Of a DNA stretch of 64,000 nt, positions 11,969-20,161 are shown piece by piece. The notes beneath the pieces were generated by a model that saw only the letters and a program-made list of their open reading frames with translations, did not search any database and was not told the origin of the DNA. The stretch spans positions 310,001-374,000 of the forward strand of contig CAWKPF010000002.1 in assembly GCA_963851415.1 (NCBI GenBank). The letters are read 5' to 3'. Source of the DNA: CAWKPF01 sp963851415 (GTDB lineage: Bacteria; Acidobacteriota; Thermoanaerobaculia; Multivoradales; Multivoraceae). Numbering within the stretch: the first letter of the stretch is position 1; the number at the start of each line of letters is the position of its first letter. The translations under genes were made by a program, and so were the position numbers.

Positions 11969-13273
11969 CTACTCGAGCGCCTTCGTACACCACGGGCAGT
12001 GGCTCCAATAGTCCGCCGCGATCCCCTGATCGCAGTGCGGACAGAGCGTGCCCCGCGGCTCGAGCCGGAAGGTCTTCTTCACCTTGCGGTTGCACCACGG
12101 GCAGTAGCGCATGAAGGGGAACACCTCTTTGCGCTCGCAGTCCGGATTGCCGCATCCGCGCACGTACCGCGTGTCCGTGTACTCCCGCGTGCTGAAGGGG
12201 CCGACCGCGGCGCCGTAGCAGTGCGGGCAGTAGCGCCAGTCCGACTTGAGGCCTCGACGACAGCGCGGACAGCGTTGCGGCAGCCTCGTCTCTCCCCGAT
12301 GGATCTTGCGCTGGGTTCCACACCAGGGGCATGCGTGCATCGATTCGCAGATCAAACCGCCGCAGCGGTTGCATTCGCTCTTGAGCTCGAGCACCTTGCC
12401 GTAGCGACGACGAAACTCCCGCTGGCGCTGTTGCTCCCACTCGACCTTCGGAGCGCCCCCGTTGGCCTTCTTTCGCCGCCGCCGCGTCGCCTTGGCGAGC
12501 AGCCGCGGCTTGATGCGGCGAAAGGCGGCGAGCATCGGCACGGCGCTCTTGAAGCGCTTGCGCTCGTCGACCTGCAGGCCCTTCTGGAGAAACTCGAACA
12601 TCGCCGGGGGCACCTGCCGCCTCAACTCGGCGCTCCCCGGTGGCGGCCACTCGAACGGCCATTTCGGCAGCTCACCCGAGAGCATCTCGTAGAGCACCAG
12701 GGCCATCGAAAAGCAGTCGGAGCGCAGTGAGGGCTTGCCCAACGCGTGCTCCGGCGCCATGTAGCCGAGCGTACCCGCTCCGGTCGTCTTCAGCGTTTCG
12801 AGCGCGAGCTTGGCCACTCCGAAGTCGGCCAGGCGGATGTGATCACCGGCAAAGAGAATGAAGTTGCTCGGCTTGATGTCGCAATGGATGATCCGGCGTG
12901 CGTGGGCGTGGGCCAGCGCCTCGAGCATCTGCTCGGCCAACGGCACGACCCGGCGAATTCCCATGCGCCGATGGTTCTCCAACAGATCGTCGAGAGCACC
13001 GCTGCCCATCCGACTGGCGATGACGAAGTGGTCGCCGATGAAATCGGCGTTCTTGATCGGCAGGATGCAGGGATGATCGAGCCCGGCAGTGATGCGCACC
13101 TCACGTCGGAACTCCTCGACTCCCTTCTTGTCCATCAAGTGGGAGTGGGGAACCTTCAGGGCGACCGGAATTCCCTCGATGGTGTCGTAGGCCTCGAAGA
13201 CCTTCGCGAAGCCGCCTTCGGCCACACTTCGAACGATCCGGTACTTACCCAGTTTTTGTCGAGCACGAAGCAC
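11969..13273 (-). CDS. Ser/Thr protein kinase with C-terminal multi-zinc-ribbon region
   Basis: 434 residues from a GTG start. The kinase domain is about 10-265: EGGFAKVFEA loop, Lys in VALKVP, HCDIKPSN near residue 130 (HRD Arg replaced by Cys, catalytic Asp kept), LADFGVAK, GYMAPE. A basic linker (KATRRRRKKANG) leads to a region about 299-434 with eight paired-Cys knuckles (CNRC, CPWC, CPRC, CPHC, CGNPDC, CPWC, CPHC, CPWC), probably four or more zinc ribbons. No membrane segment is seen. Zinc ribbons in this position usually serve protein or nucleic-acid binding, so the kinase may be tethered to a target (inference). Downstream of the secreted glycosidase-like gene by 75 bases on the same strand. 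Confidence 0.85.
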   Translation of the reverse strand: MLRARQKLGKYRIVRSVAEGGFAKVFEAYDTIEGIPVALKVPHSHLMDKKGVEEFRREVRITAGLDHPCILPIKNADFIGDHFVIASRMGSGALDDLLENHRRMGIRRVVPLAEQMLEALAHAHARRIIHCDIKPSNFILFAGDHIRLADFGVAKLALETLKTTGAGTLGYMAPEHALGKPSLRSDCFSMALVLYEMLSGELPKWPFEWPPPGSAELRRQVPPAMFEFLQKGLQVDERKRFKSAVPMLAAFRRIKPRLLAKATRRRRKKANGGAPKVEWEQQRQREFRRRYGKVLELKSECNRCGGLICESMHACPWCGTQRKIHRGETRLPQRCPRCRRGLKSDWRYCPHCYGAAVGPFSTREYTDTRYVRGCGNPDCERKEVFPFMRYCPWCNRKVKKTFRLEPRGTLCPHCDQGIAADYWSHCPWCTKALE

Positions 13274-13348
13274 CGACCTAGTGTCTGGCTCCTACGACTC
13301 GGAGTCAAGGACATTCTCGCCGGGTGCCCGCGATTCGCGAGGCCGTCT

Positions 13349-14506
13349 TCACGGTCTCGCGACCTCGCCCATGGCTCGCCGGATGGCGTGCCACTTCTGA
13401 TCGTCGAAGGATGGGTCCCCCGCCACCCGCTGCAGCCGGTCGAGATGGAGAAAGCCGGCGAACCCTGCCTCGCGCACGCGCCGGGGCTCGGCGGGGTCGG
13501 TGCCGTAGACCCAGTAGTGGTCGGTGTCGACCAGGTTGGGAACGCCTCCCCACGGCGGGCCTCGAGTGGCGCTCGAGCGATCGAGCTTCGGGCCAATCCA
13601 GTCGGCGCCCACGCCGAGCAGCTCCTCGTTCGACGCCCCCGGCCCCTGGCGATAGGAGACGCCGACCAGATGGCGCAGCGAATCGAGCTCGCCCTGCGCC
13701 TGCCGGATTTCCTCGATCACCCAGCCGTGCCACTCGATAGAGCCGTGGCGTGCCTCGTTCGAGACCTCGAAGAGCACATTGGGGGCACGCGCAAGAGCGG
13801 CAACGACGCCGCGCAGGTAGATTCTCTGGAGGGCCCGGATCGCCTCGGCATTCGGTCCATCGAGGCGATGGACCTCCCAGCCCGGCTCCTCGATCGCGAT
13901 CCCCTGGATGTTGTTGACCGGATTCCAGACGTTGGTTCTCCAGTGGTCCAGCTCGCGCTGCTTGTTGACCTGCTCCTCCCAGAAGGACACCCCCTGGAAC
14001 AGCATCACCACGGCGTAGATCTCCCGCTCTTCGAGATCCCGCACGCGCTCGGCCAGTCGAGAGAGATACTCGGGCGACGGAGTCGCGAGGTCGAAGCGTC
14101 CGTCGGGCAGACGCAGCCAGGGCATCGGGTGTGCCTCTTTCCCCGGGGCGGCCTCGGCATGCTCGACCATCCACAGGCGCGTGGCGTTGTGCCCATGGTT
14201 CGTCAGGAAGTCGAGAAAGGCCGGCCAGTCGAAAACCGCTTCGCGCTCGCCCCAGGCGTGGTCGATCAGCTCCCACCCCTCGTGACTCCCGGTGAGGAAG
14301 ACCTCTTCGCCGTTCGGGCGGCAGAATTTCATGCCGCACGCCCGCAGCGGCCCCATTCGGGAGGGAGACGGAGTCTGCGACGGGGATTGCAACGGAGCTC
14401 GAGGCCCCGCAGTGACCTGCGGACCAGAGGTCCCTTCGTCGGCACAGGCAAGAGCCGACCACGGGAGCAGCAAGAGGAAGGCGAGCAGGCGCATCCCGGG
14501 GATCAT
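13349..14506 (-). CDS. Secreted glycoside-hydrolase-like TIM-barrel protein
   Basis: 385 residues with a signal peptide (MRLLAFLLLLPWSALACA; the start may be this ATG at 14494 rather than 14506). After a Pro/Ser-rich linker, the body has features of family-5-like glycosidases: FLTGSHEGWEL, FLDFLTNHGHNATRLWMVEH (the strand carrying an R and an aromatic), YAVVMLFQGVSFWEEQ, and NVLFEVSNEARHGSIEWH, where NE would be the acid/base Glu position. A second catalytic Glu is not obvious, so the enzymatic assignment is tentative. It probably acts outside the cytoplasmic membrane on a polysaccharide. Divergent from the ABC transporter gene that begins at 14556, leaving only 49 bases for two starts. Confidence 0.65.
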   Translation of the reverse strand: MIPGMRLLAFLLLLPWSALACADEGTSGPQVTAGPRAPLQSPSQTPSPSRMGPLRACGMKFCRPNGEEVFLTGSHEGWELIDHAWGEREAVFDWPAFLDFLTNHGHNATRLWMVEHAEAAPGKEAHPMPWLRLPDGRFDLATPSPEYLSRLAERVRDLEEREIYAVVMLFQGVSFWEEQVNKQRELDHWRTNVWNPVNNIQGIAIEEPGWEVHRLDGPNAEAIRALQRIYLRGVVAALARAPNVLFEVSNEARHGSIEWHGWVIEEIRQAQGELDSLRHLVGVSYRQGPGASNEELLGVGADWIGPKLDRSSATRGPPWGGVPNLVDTDHYWVYGTDPAEPRRVREAGFAGFLHLDRLQRVAGDPSFDDQKWHAIRRAMGEVARP

Positions 14507-14555
14507 ATGGCGCGGGGGTTGGACGGTTCCGCTGGAGGATTCGTAGAATACCTAC

Positions 14556-15506
14556 GTGATCGAGCTCGAAGGCCTCGCCAAGACCTATCGGGACGGCACC
14601 CAGGCACTCCACCCCCTCGATCTCTCTCTGGAACCGGGCGTGCTCGGACTGCTCGGGCCCAACGGAGCCGGGAAGACCACCCTGCTCTCCATCCTGGTGC
14701 TCGCCCTCGACCCCTCGGCCGGACGACGGCGCTACTTCGGACTCGACGACCAGAGCCGGCACCGGCCCGAGATCCGCTCCTGGATCGGCTATCTGCCGCA
14801 GGAGTACCAGGCCATCACCCAGGCGACCGGCCTGGAATACCTGATGCTCTGCGGCGAGATCCGCGGCGTGCCGCTGCGCCGCCGGGACCTGCGGCGACGG
14901 GCGGAGGCACTGCTCGAACTGGTCGACCTCAGCGACGCCGCCCATCGCCCCACCGGAGGCTACTCGGGCGGCATGGCCCGACGCCTCGGTCTGGCCCAGT
15001 CGCTACTGCACCGGCCCCGCGTCCTGGTGGTCGACGAGCCCACGGCCGGCCTCGACCCCGAGGAGCGCATCCGCTTTCGCAACATCGTCACCGACGTGGG
15101 TGACCAGCTGCCGGTGGTGCTGTCGACCCACATCGTCGAGGACATCGAAGCCACCTGCCCTCGGCTGGCGATCCTGTCGCACGGCCACCTGGTCTACGAC
15201 GGACCGCCAGGCGCTCTGTTCGAAAACTGCCGCGGCCGAGTCTGGCTGCTCCCCGAGCAGGACCGTCCCGAGCTTCCCCGCATCGGGCGACGCAGCTCGG
15301 GAGACGACCCCGCCCAGGCGCTCGTGCTCGCTCCCCGTGAGCCGCGAGGCTCGACCCCCCGCTCCCCGGGACCGACCGCCACCGCCACCGAGCCGAATCT
15401 GGAGGAGGCCTACGCCGCCTTCCTTGCCGACAGAACGAGCCTTGCCGAGAGCACGAAGGGGCTCGCTCCGCCGCCCGGTTCGAGCGCCCCTCCGGAGAGT
15501 GCCTGA
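14556..15506 (+). CDS. ABC transporter ATP-binding protein
   Basis: 316 residues from a GTG start. Walker A GPNGAGKTT (34-42), signature YSGGMARR near 134, Walker B VLVVDEP near 157 and H-loop STHIVED identify a complete nucleotide-binding domain of the drug/antibiotic-exporter (ABC-2 partner) type. After the fold comes a low-complexity Pro/Ser/Thr tail and the motif EPNLEEAYAAF. The same PNLEEAY motif ends the ABC domain of the fusion protein at 23269-27387, showing the two are related. The stop is one base before the GTG of the membrane subunit, so the two are co-translated and presumably form one transporter. First gene of the 15 kb plus-strand block. Confidence 0.92.
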   Translation: MIELEGLAKTYRDGTQALHPLDLSLEPGVLGLLGPNGAGKTTLLSILVLALDPSAGRRRYFGLDDQSRHRPEIRSWIGYLPQEYQAITQATGLEYLMLCGEIRGVPLRRRDLRRRAEALLELVDLSDAAHRPTGGYSGGMARRLGLAQSLLHRPRVLVVDEPTAGLDPEERIRFRNIVTDVGDQLPVVLSTHIVEDIEATCPRLAILSHGHLVYDGPPGALFENCRGRVWLLPEQDRPELPRIGRRSSGDDPAQALVLAPREPRGSTPRSPGPTATATEPNLEEAYAAFLADRTSLAESTKGLAPPPGSSAPPESA

Positions 15507-15507
15507 C

Positions 15508-18246
15508 GTGCGCATTCAGCTCGCTCTCCTGCGCCACGAGTGGCGACTGCAGACCCGTTCGCTTCGCTTCTACTTCGGCCTCGCCCTGTTCGCCGTGGCC
15601 CTGGCTCCCTCCGTGTTGGCCTGGAAGATGGCTGAGCGTGCCGGCGTCACGCTCAGCCCGGCCGTCCTCCTCTCCGAGACCTTCTCGGTCTTGCCTTTCG
15701 TCACCCTGGTGCTGGCGGTGATCGTGGCCGGGAACACGGCGCGGCTGCACGGGGAGCGCGAGCTCCTGCTCTCCGCCCGAATCAGCGGGTTCGGGTTTCT
15801 GACGCGCAAGGTCGTGGCGCTGGCCACCCTGGTACTCCCGATCTCGCTCGCCGTCCTGGCCGTCCCTCTGCTGTTTCCGACACTGGTCTGGGCCGAGCCT
15901 CCGAGCGCCGAGGTCGTCGACTCGGCGATCTGGCGATGGCTCTTCGAAGTCGCGCCGCGCGCCCTGCTCGGCATCGTCGGCTGGCTCGCCCTGACGCGCG
16001 TCTTTCGCCACGAAGTCGGTGCGTTCATCGCGGCCGTCTTCGGTACGCGCCTGCTGCTCACGGGGCTCAACCAGGCGCTCTTCTTCCTTCGCGTACGAGT
16101 CGACCCGGGTGACTGGAGTGGCTTCACCTCGGCCGGTAGCTGGATCGGGATGATCCCCTACCGGCTGGAGGACCCGGAGCGCGCCCTGCCCACCTTTCCC
16201 TACAGCGAAGCCCCCTTCCCCGTCGACCTCGCGCTGCAGAGCCTGGCGGCAACCCTGCCGATCGTGCTCGCCTTCGGACTCGCTGCGTTCCTGGCGGGCG
16301 CTCTCGTTCTGGGCCGCAGCGCGGCCGATTCTCCCCCGCTCGGCCTGGCACCCGACCACCCGATCCGAACGCTCGCCCTCGGAGCCGACCGGGTCCGCGC
16401 AGCCCTGCGTCCCGACGCCGGACTCACGCCCCGCGAGTGGGGAGCGGCTGCCGTCGCCATCCTCCTCGTGGTCCTGCTGGCCAGTGTGCCGGTGGTGCGC
16501 AGTCGGTTCTTCCTCTCGCTGCTCGAGGAGCGCTACGAAGCCGAGTGGCAGGCACCTGGCGAGGTCACCTCTCCCGACCTGGAGCCCCACCGCATCATCT
16601 TGCGAGGCCGGCTCGACGCGGACGGCCAGGTGGAGATCGAGTCCGCACTCTTCTTCCACCATTCGGGAGCCAGCCCCATCGAGCACCTCGCCTTCGAGCT
16701 CAATCGCGGCCTCCAGGTCGCCTGGGAGGACTCGGTACCGGCCCGGGCACCGACCGCTCGCAGTTGGGATCGACTGGAGGTCGACCTCGAGGCACCGATC
16801 GCGCCGGGAGCCGAGCCAGTGCTCTCCCTGCGCGCGCGCGGCGTTCCGGCCGACTACGAGATCCCTCTGATCGGATGGAACCAGGCGCCCTTCCCCGATC
16901 GTTACGAGGCCCTGCTCGCCGCCCGCTTCCCCCGCGAGATCTCACACCTGCGCAACGCCCGAGTGGCGCCACAGGCCGCCGATCGCGTCATCCGCCTCGG
17001 TCTGTCGTCGCTCGCGCCGCGTCCCCGCTACACCTCGTGGCAGCCGATCGTCTCCGACACGCCCGGGCAGCACGGACGACACATCCTGCCCGAGCAGCAC
17101 GATCCGCCGGTGACCGTCGAAGTCGACCTGCAGCTCCCCTCGAAGTGGTTCCTCGCCGATCCCTGTGGACACGTCTCGGTGCCGGAGCCGAACACGGGTC
17201 GAGCTCGCCTTCGCGCGACCTGTCGCGTGCCGCTCTCCGACTGGGTGTTGCTCGGCGGCGACCATCGCCCCGTCTCGATCTCCGAGCAGGCGATCGTCGC
17301 CAGCCGTGCGCGGCGGGGAACACGAATCCAGGAGCTGCTCGGCGCCATGGACAGGGTCGCCGAGCTCAGCGGCCGAGCCTGGCCCGGGATCGAGCCCGTG
17401 GAACGGCTGGTCGCCGTCGAGGTCCCGCCGCCGTTCGGAGACACCAACCGCTTCGCTGCGATCCCCCCGATCGAGATCTACGGGACGCTGCTGGAGGTGC
17501 CCGAGCTCCAGCTGAGCCACGCAGCCGAGCGCATCGACGAGCGCCAACTCGTGGCCTCGATCATCACTCCCCGCCTCCCCGACCCCCGGGTCGTCGAAAC
17601 GCAGGAGCTCCTCGCCGATCAACTCCTGACGGCCGTGTTGATGCAGCGGATGGGGCTGAGCGGTCGAACTGCCGCGATGACCGGGCGCCCCTGGGACAGG
17701 GGCGCGCTGCGCCGGCCCCTGCTCGGCGCCCAGATCCATGACCAGATCACCTGGGCCCAGCGTCTCCCGGCCGTCTTGTTCGCCCTGGAGTCACGGGTGG
17801 GAGCCACCCCGCTGGTCGACACTCTCGACGAATTTCTGCAGAGCAAACCGGGCGAAACCGGCGAGCGTGACCTTCGCGACTGGCTGGGGCAGCTCGAGGC
17901 ACGGACCGGCACCGACCTCGACGACCTCTGGCGTGACTACGTCGCAGGCAACGGCCTGCCCGAGCTCCGGGTCGAGAACGTCGACGTCCGCCGTGCGGGC
18001 GACGGCTTCTCCGTACGTGGCACGCTGGTGAACGACGGCACCGGGGAAGTGCGGTGCCCGATAGTCGTGAAGTCCGAGCGCGAGGAGGTCGAAACCCTGG
18101 TCACGATCGAGGACGGGACTCCAACCCCCTTCGCGCTGCGAACCAAGGCTCGACCCCACACCCTGCTGCTCGACCCGCGCGGTACGTGCCTGCGCTTTCG
18201 TGCCCTCAACGCCAAGGAGTCGTTTCGGCTCATGGAGGGAACGTGA
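15508..18246 (+). CDS. ABC-2-type permease fused to a degenerate M1-peptidase-like extracytoplasmic domain
   Basis: 912 residues; GTG start one base after the ATPase stop, with GGAG upstream. About seven membrane segments occupy the first 330 residues (FYFGLALFAVALAPSVLAW first, WGAAAVAILLVVLLASVPVV last). The remaining roughly 580 residues form a large soluble region beginning with a beta-sandwich-like N-terminal part (IILRGRLDADGQVEIES...) reminiscent of M1 aminopeptidases fused to ABC permeases in other bacteria. No HExxH zinc site is visible, so the peptidase fold, if present, is inactive and may act in substrate binding. The helical end (FLQSKPGETGERDLRDWLGQLEARTG) fits the M1 C-terminal region. 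The assignment to M1 is by resemblance only. Stop overlaps the next start (GTGA). Confidence 0.75.
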   Translation: MRIQLALLRHEWRLQTRSLRFYFGLALFAVALAPSVLAWKMAERAGVTLSPAVLLSETFSVLPFVTLVLAVIVAGNTARLHGERELLLSARISGFGFLTRKVVALATLVLPISLAVLAVPLLFPTLVWAEPPSAEVVDSAIWRWLFEVAPRALLGIVGWLALTRVFRHEVGAFIAAVFGTRLLLTGLNQALFFLRVRVDPGDWSGFTSAGSWIGMIPYRLEDPERALPTFPYSEAPFPVDLALQSLAATLPIVLAFGLAAFLAGALVLGRSAADSPPLGLAPDHPIRTLALGADRVRAALRPDAGLTPREWGAAAVAILLVVLLASVPVVRSRFFLSLLEERYEAEWQAPGEVTSPDLEPHRIILRGRLDADGQVEIESALFFHHSGASPIEHLAFELNRGLQVAWEDSVPARAPTARSWDRLEVDLEAPIAPGAEPVLSLRARGVPADYEIPLIGWNQAPFPDRYEALLAARFPREISHLRNARVAPQAADRVIRLGLSSLAPRPRYTSWQPIVSDTPGQHGRHILPEQHDPPVTVEVDLQLPSKWFLADPCGHVSVPEPNTGRARLRATCRVPLSDWVLLGGDHRPVSISEQAIVASRARRGTRIQELLGAMDRVAELSGRAWPGIEPVERLVAVEVPPPFGDTNRFAAIPPIEIYGTLLEVPELQLSHAAERIDERQLVASIITPRLPDPRVVETQELLADQLLTAVLMQRMGLSGRTAAMTGRPWDRGALRRPLLGAQIHDQITWAQRLPAVLFALESRVGATPLVDTLDEFLQSKPGETGERDLRDWLGQLEARTGTDLDDLWRDYVAGNGLPELRVENVDVRRAGDGFSVRGTLVNDGTGEVRCPIVVKSEREEVETLVTIEDGTPTPFALRTKARPHTLLLDPRGTCLRFRALNAKESFRLMEGT

Positions 18247-18995
18247 GCCAGACCCGGCCTGGACTCCTGCGCCGGATCTCCGGTGCCGATCTCTTCGCCG
18301 GCGCTCGGGGGAGACTTTCGCGTCTTCCGGCGCCGCTGGCGCGGGCCCGCTACGACTTCGTACTGCTCACCGGCCGCGGACTCCTTCTGTTCGTGATCGT
18401 CGACGCGCTGATCCTGATCAGCGGGGTGATCGACGCTGCCGAAGCGGCGAGTGGCTTCGATCAGGCGACTGCACTGTACCGGCGGACCGTGCTGCTCCCC
18501 CACGTCCTGCTCTCTCTCCCGACTCTCTCGGCCATGCTCTCGCTCGAGCGGCGCAGCGGCACCCTCGACCTGGCGCTCTCGACTCGGTCGGTCGAGCGAT
18601 ACCTCGCGCGCCGGGCACTGCCCATTCCGCTCCTGATGGCCGTGCAGGGGATCCTGGTCGTCTGGCTCCTTCCCGCCGGCCCGTGGTTTCGGCTGGGAGC
18701 CAGCGTGCTGGCCGTGACCATCGCTCTTCTGGTGGCCTCGATCGCCATCTTCTGGTCGGTCCGTCTCGACAGCTCGGGGGCCGTCATGGTGGCCTCTGCC
18801 GCGACGCTCGTCCTCTTCGCCCCCTGGGCCTTCTACAGTCCGTTCCCGGCGCGCGGAACTGCGACGGCTCACTTCCACCACATTCCCGTCCCGCTGCTCG
18901 GCCTTCTCGGGAACCTCACGGTGCTCGCCGGCGTGACCGTTCTCCTCCTTCTCTACGCCCGCCGACGCTTGCGCCGACCCGAAACCCTGCTTTGA
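18243..18995 (+). CDS. ABC-2-like integral membrane protein
   Basis: 250 residues; the GTG start overlaps the TGA of the upstream permease by four bases, so translation is coupled. Six hydrophobic segments are visible (LLLFVIVDALILISGVI, the TVLLPHVLLSLPTLSAML stretch, LLMAVQGILVVWLLPAG, LGASVLAVTIALLVASIAIF, GAVMVASAATLVLFAPWAF, LLGNLTVLAGVTVLLLLYA), ending in an Arg-rich tail. The ERRSGTLDLALSTRS segment after the second helix resembles the coupling loop of ABC-2 permeases. It probably forms the second membrane subunit of the transporter with the two upstream genes. No closer family recognised. Confidence 0.75.
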   Translation: MSQTRPGLLRRISGADLFAGARGRLSRLPAPLARARYDFVLLTGRGLLLFVIVDALILISGVIDAAEAASGFDQATALYRRTVLLPHVLLSLPTLSAMLSLERRSGTLDLALSTRSVERYLARRALPIPLLMAVQGILVVWLLPAGPWFRLGASVLAVTIALLVASIAIFWSVRLDSSGAVMVASAATLVLFAPWAFYSPFPARGTATAHFHHIPVPLLGLLGNLTVLAGVTVLLLLYARRRLRRPETLL

Positions 18996-19014
18996 CCCTT
19001 CTGGGAGCCATTCC

Positions 19015-20106
19015 GTGAAGCCACCCTCGCCCACCGCCTGCCGACTGCTCACCTCCCTGGTCTTCGCGTGCGGTCTGTGCGCTGCCTGCGGCGACCCGGA
19101 ACCCCCGCCGCCAGAGCCCGCTCGGGTGCCGGTCACTGCGGAGACCGTCGAGCCCGCTCCGTTCCGCGCCACAGTGGACCTCTTCGGACGAGTCGAGCCC
19201 AGCAGTCGCACCCCGGTCCAGACGCCTTCGACAGGTCGCATCACCTATTCGCAACGCTTCGGCAGCGGTCTGCGCACGGGGGAGTGGGTGGAGCGCGGCA
19301 CGCCGCTCTTCGAACTGACCGACGAAGACGCTCGCCTGCGCCTGGTGGAGGCGCAGCTTCAGCATCGAACTCAGCTCAACGAGCTCGAGCGCACGCAACG
19401 CTCGGTAGCTGCGGGAATCGAGGGCCGGGTCGAGCTCGAGCGCCAGGAAGTCCTCACCGAGCTGGCCGCAGAGCGGCTCGCGACGGCCCAGGCGCATCAG
19501 TCGGAGCTCACGGTCCACGCACCGGTCTCGGGACACCTCATCGTCGACCGACCGGTCGCTCCCGGCGCCGAAGTCGAAGCCGGAACCGTGATCGCCGAGA
19601 TGGCCGGCACCGGCGCCCCCCGCGTCGACGGACTCGCCTCCGCCTCCGATCTGCCCCGACTCGAGACCGGCCAGGAGGTCGAGGCGTTCTCGGCCGACGG
19701 GCGACGGCGCCTCGGCCGCGGCCGCATCACGGAGGTGTCTCGACTGATCGCCGAAGACGGCGCGGCACGCCTGGTCGCCACCATCGACCAGGACGAGAAC
19801 ATGCCCCCGCCCGGCGAAGGGCTCCTGCTGCGCGTGCTGCTCGAAGAGAAGGACGCGACGCTGAGCGTGCCCTCTGAAAGCGTGATGATCGAGGGCGGAA
19901 TCGCCGTCGTGTACGTGCTCGAGCCCAGAGGCGGGGCTCTGGAGGCCCGCCGACGACTGGTGCAGCTCGGCGCGCGCGATCAGGATCGAATCGAGGTTCT
20001 CGACGGCCTCACTGCCGGTGAAGCGGTCGCGGTGCGAGGCGTGGAGCTGCTGACCGACGGAGCGACTGCGGTGGACTCCCGAGCGGAGGCGGAGCGTCTC
20101 TACTGA
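19015..20106 (+). CDS. RND efflux periplasmic adaptor lipoprotein (HlyD/AcrA family)
   Basis: 363 residues; GTG start with GGGAG nine bases upstream. The signal sequence contains lipobox-like Cys residues (C19 or C25), so the protein is probably lipid-anchored in the periplasm. Barrel-sandwich half-motifs (TPSTGRITYSQRFGSGLRTGEWVERGTPL and, later, LTVHAPVSGHLIVDRPVAPGAEVEAG) flank a short coiled-coil hairpin rich in Glu/Gln/Arg. A beta-barrel and membrane-proximal domain follow (VPSESVMIEGGIAVVYVLE). It should link the RND pump encoded next to an outer-membrane channel. No TolC-like gene is present in the window, so that partner must be elsewhere. Confidence 0.9.
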   Translation: MKPPSPTACRLLTSLVFACGLCAACGDPEPPPPEPARVPVTAETVEPAPFRATVDLFGRVEPSSRTPVQTPSTGRITYSQRFGSGLRTGEWVERGTPLFELTDEDARLRLVEAQLQHRTQLNELERTQRSVAAGIEGRVELERQEVLTELAAERLATAQAHQSELTVHAPVSGHLIVDRPVAPGAEVEAGTVIAEMAGTGAPRVDGLASASDLPRLETGQEVEAFSADGRRRLGRGRITEVSRLIAEDGAARLVATIDQDENMPPPGEGLLLRVLLEEKDATLSVPSESVMIEGGIAVVYVLEPRGGALEARRRLVQLGARDQDRIEVLDGLTAGEAVAVRGVELLTDGATAVDSRAEAERLY

Positions 20107-20161
20107 GCCCACACACGGCTCGCCCCGTACACGATCTCCCTTCGACCCGTCGACCTCTGCC

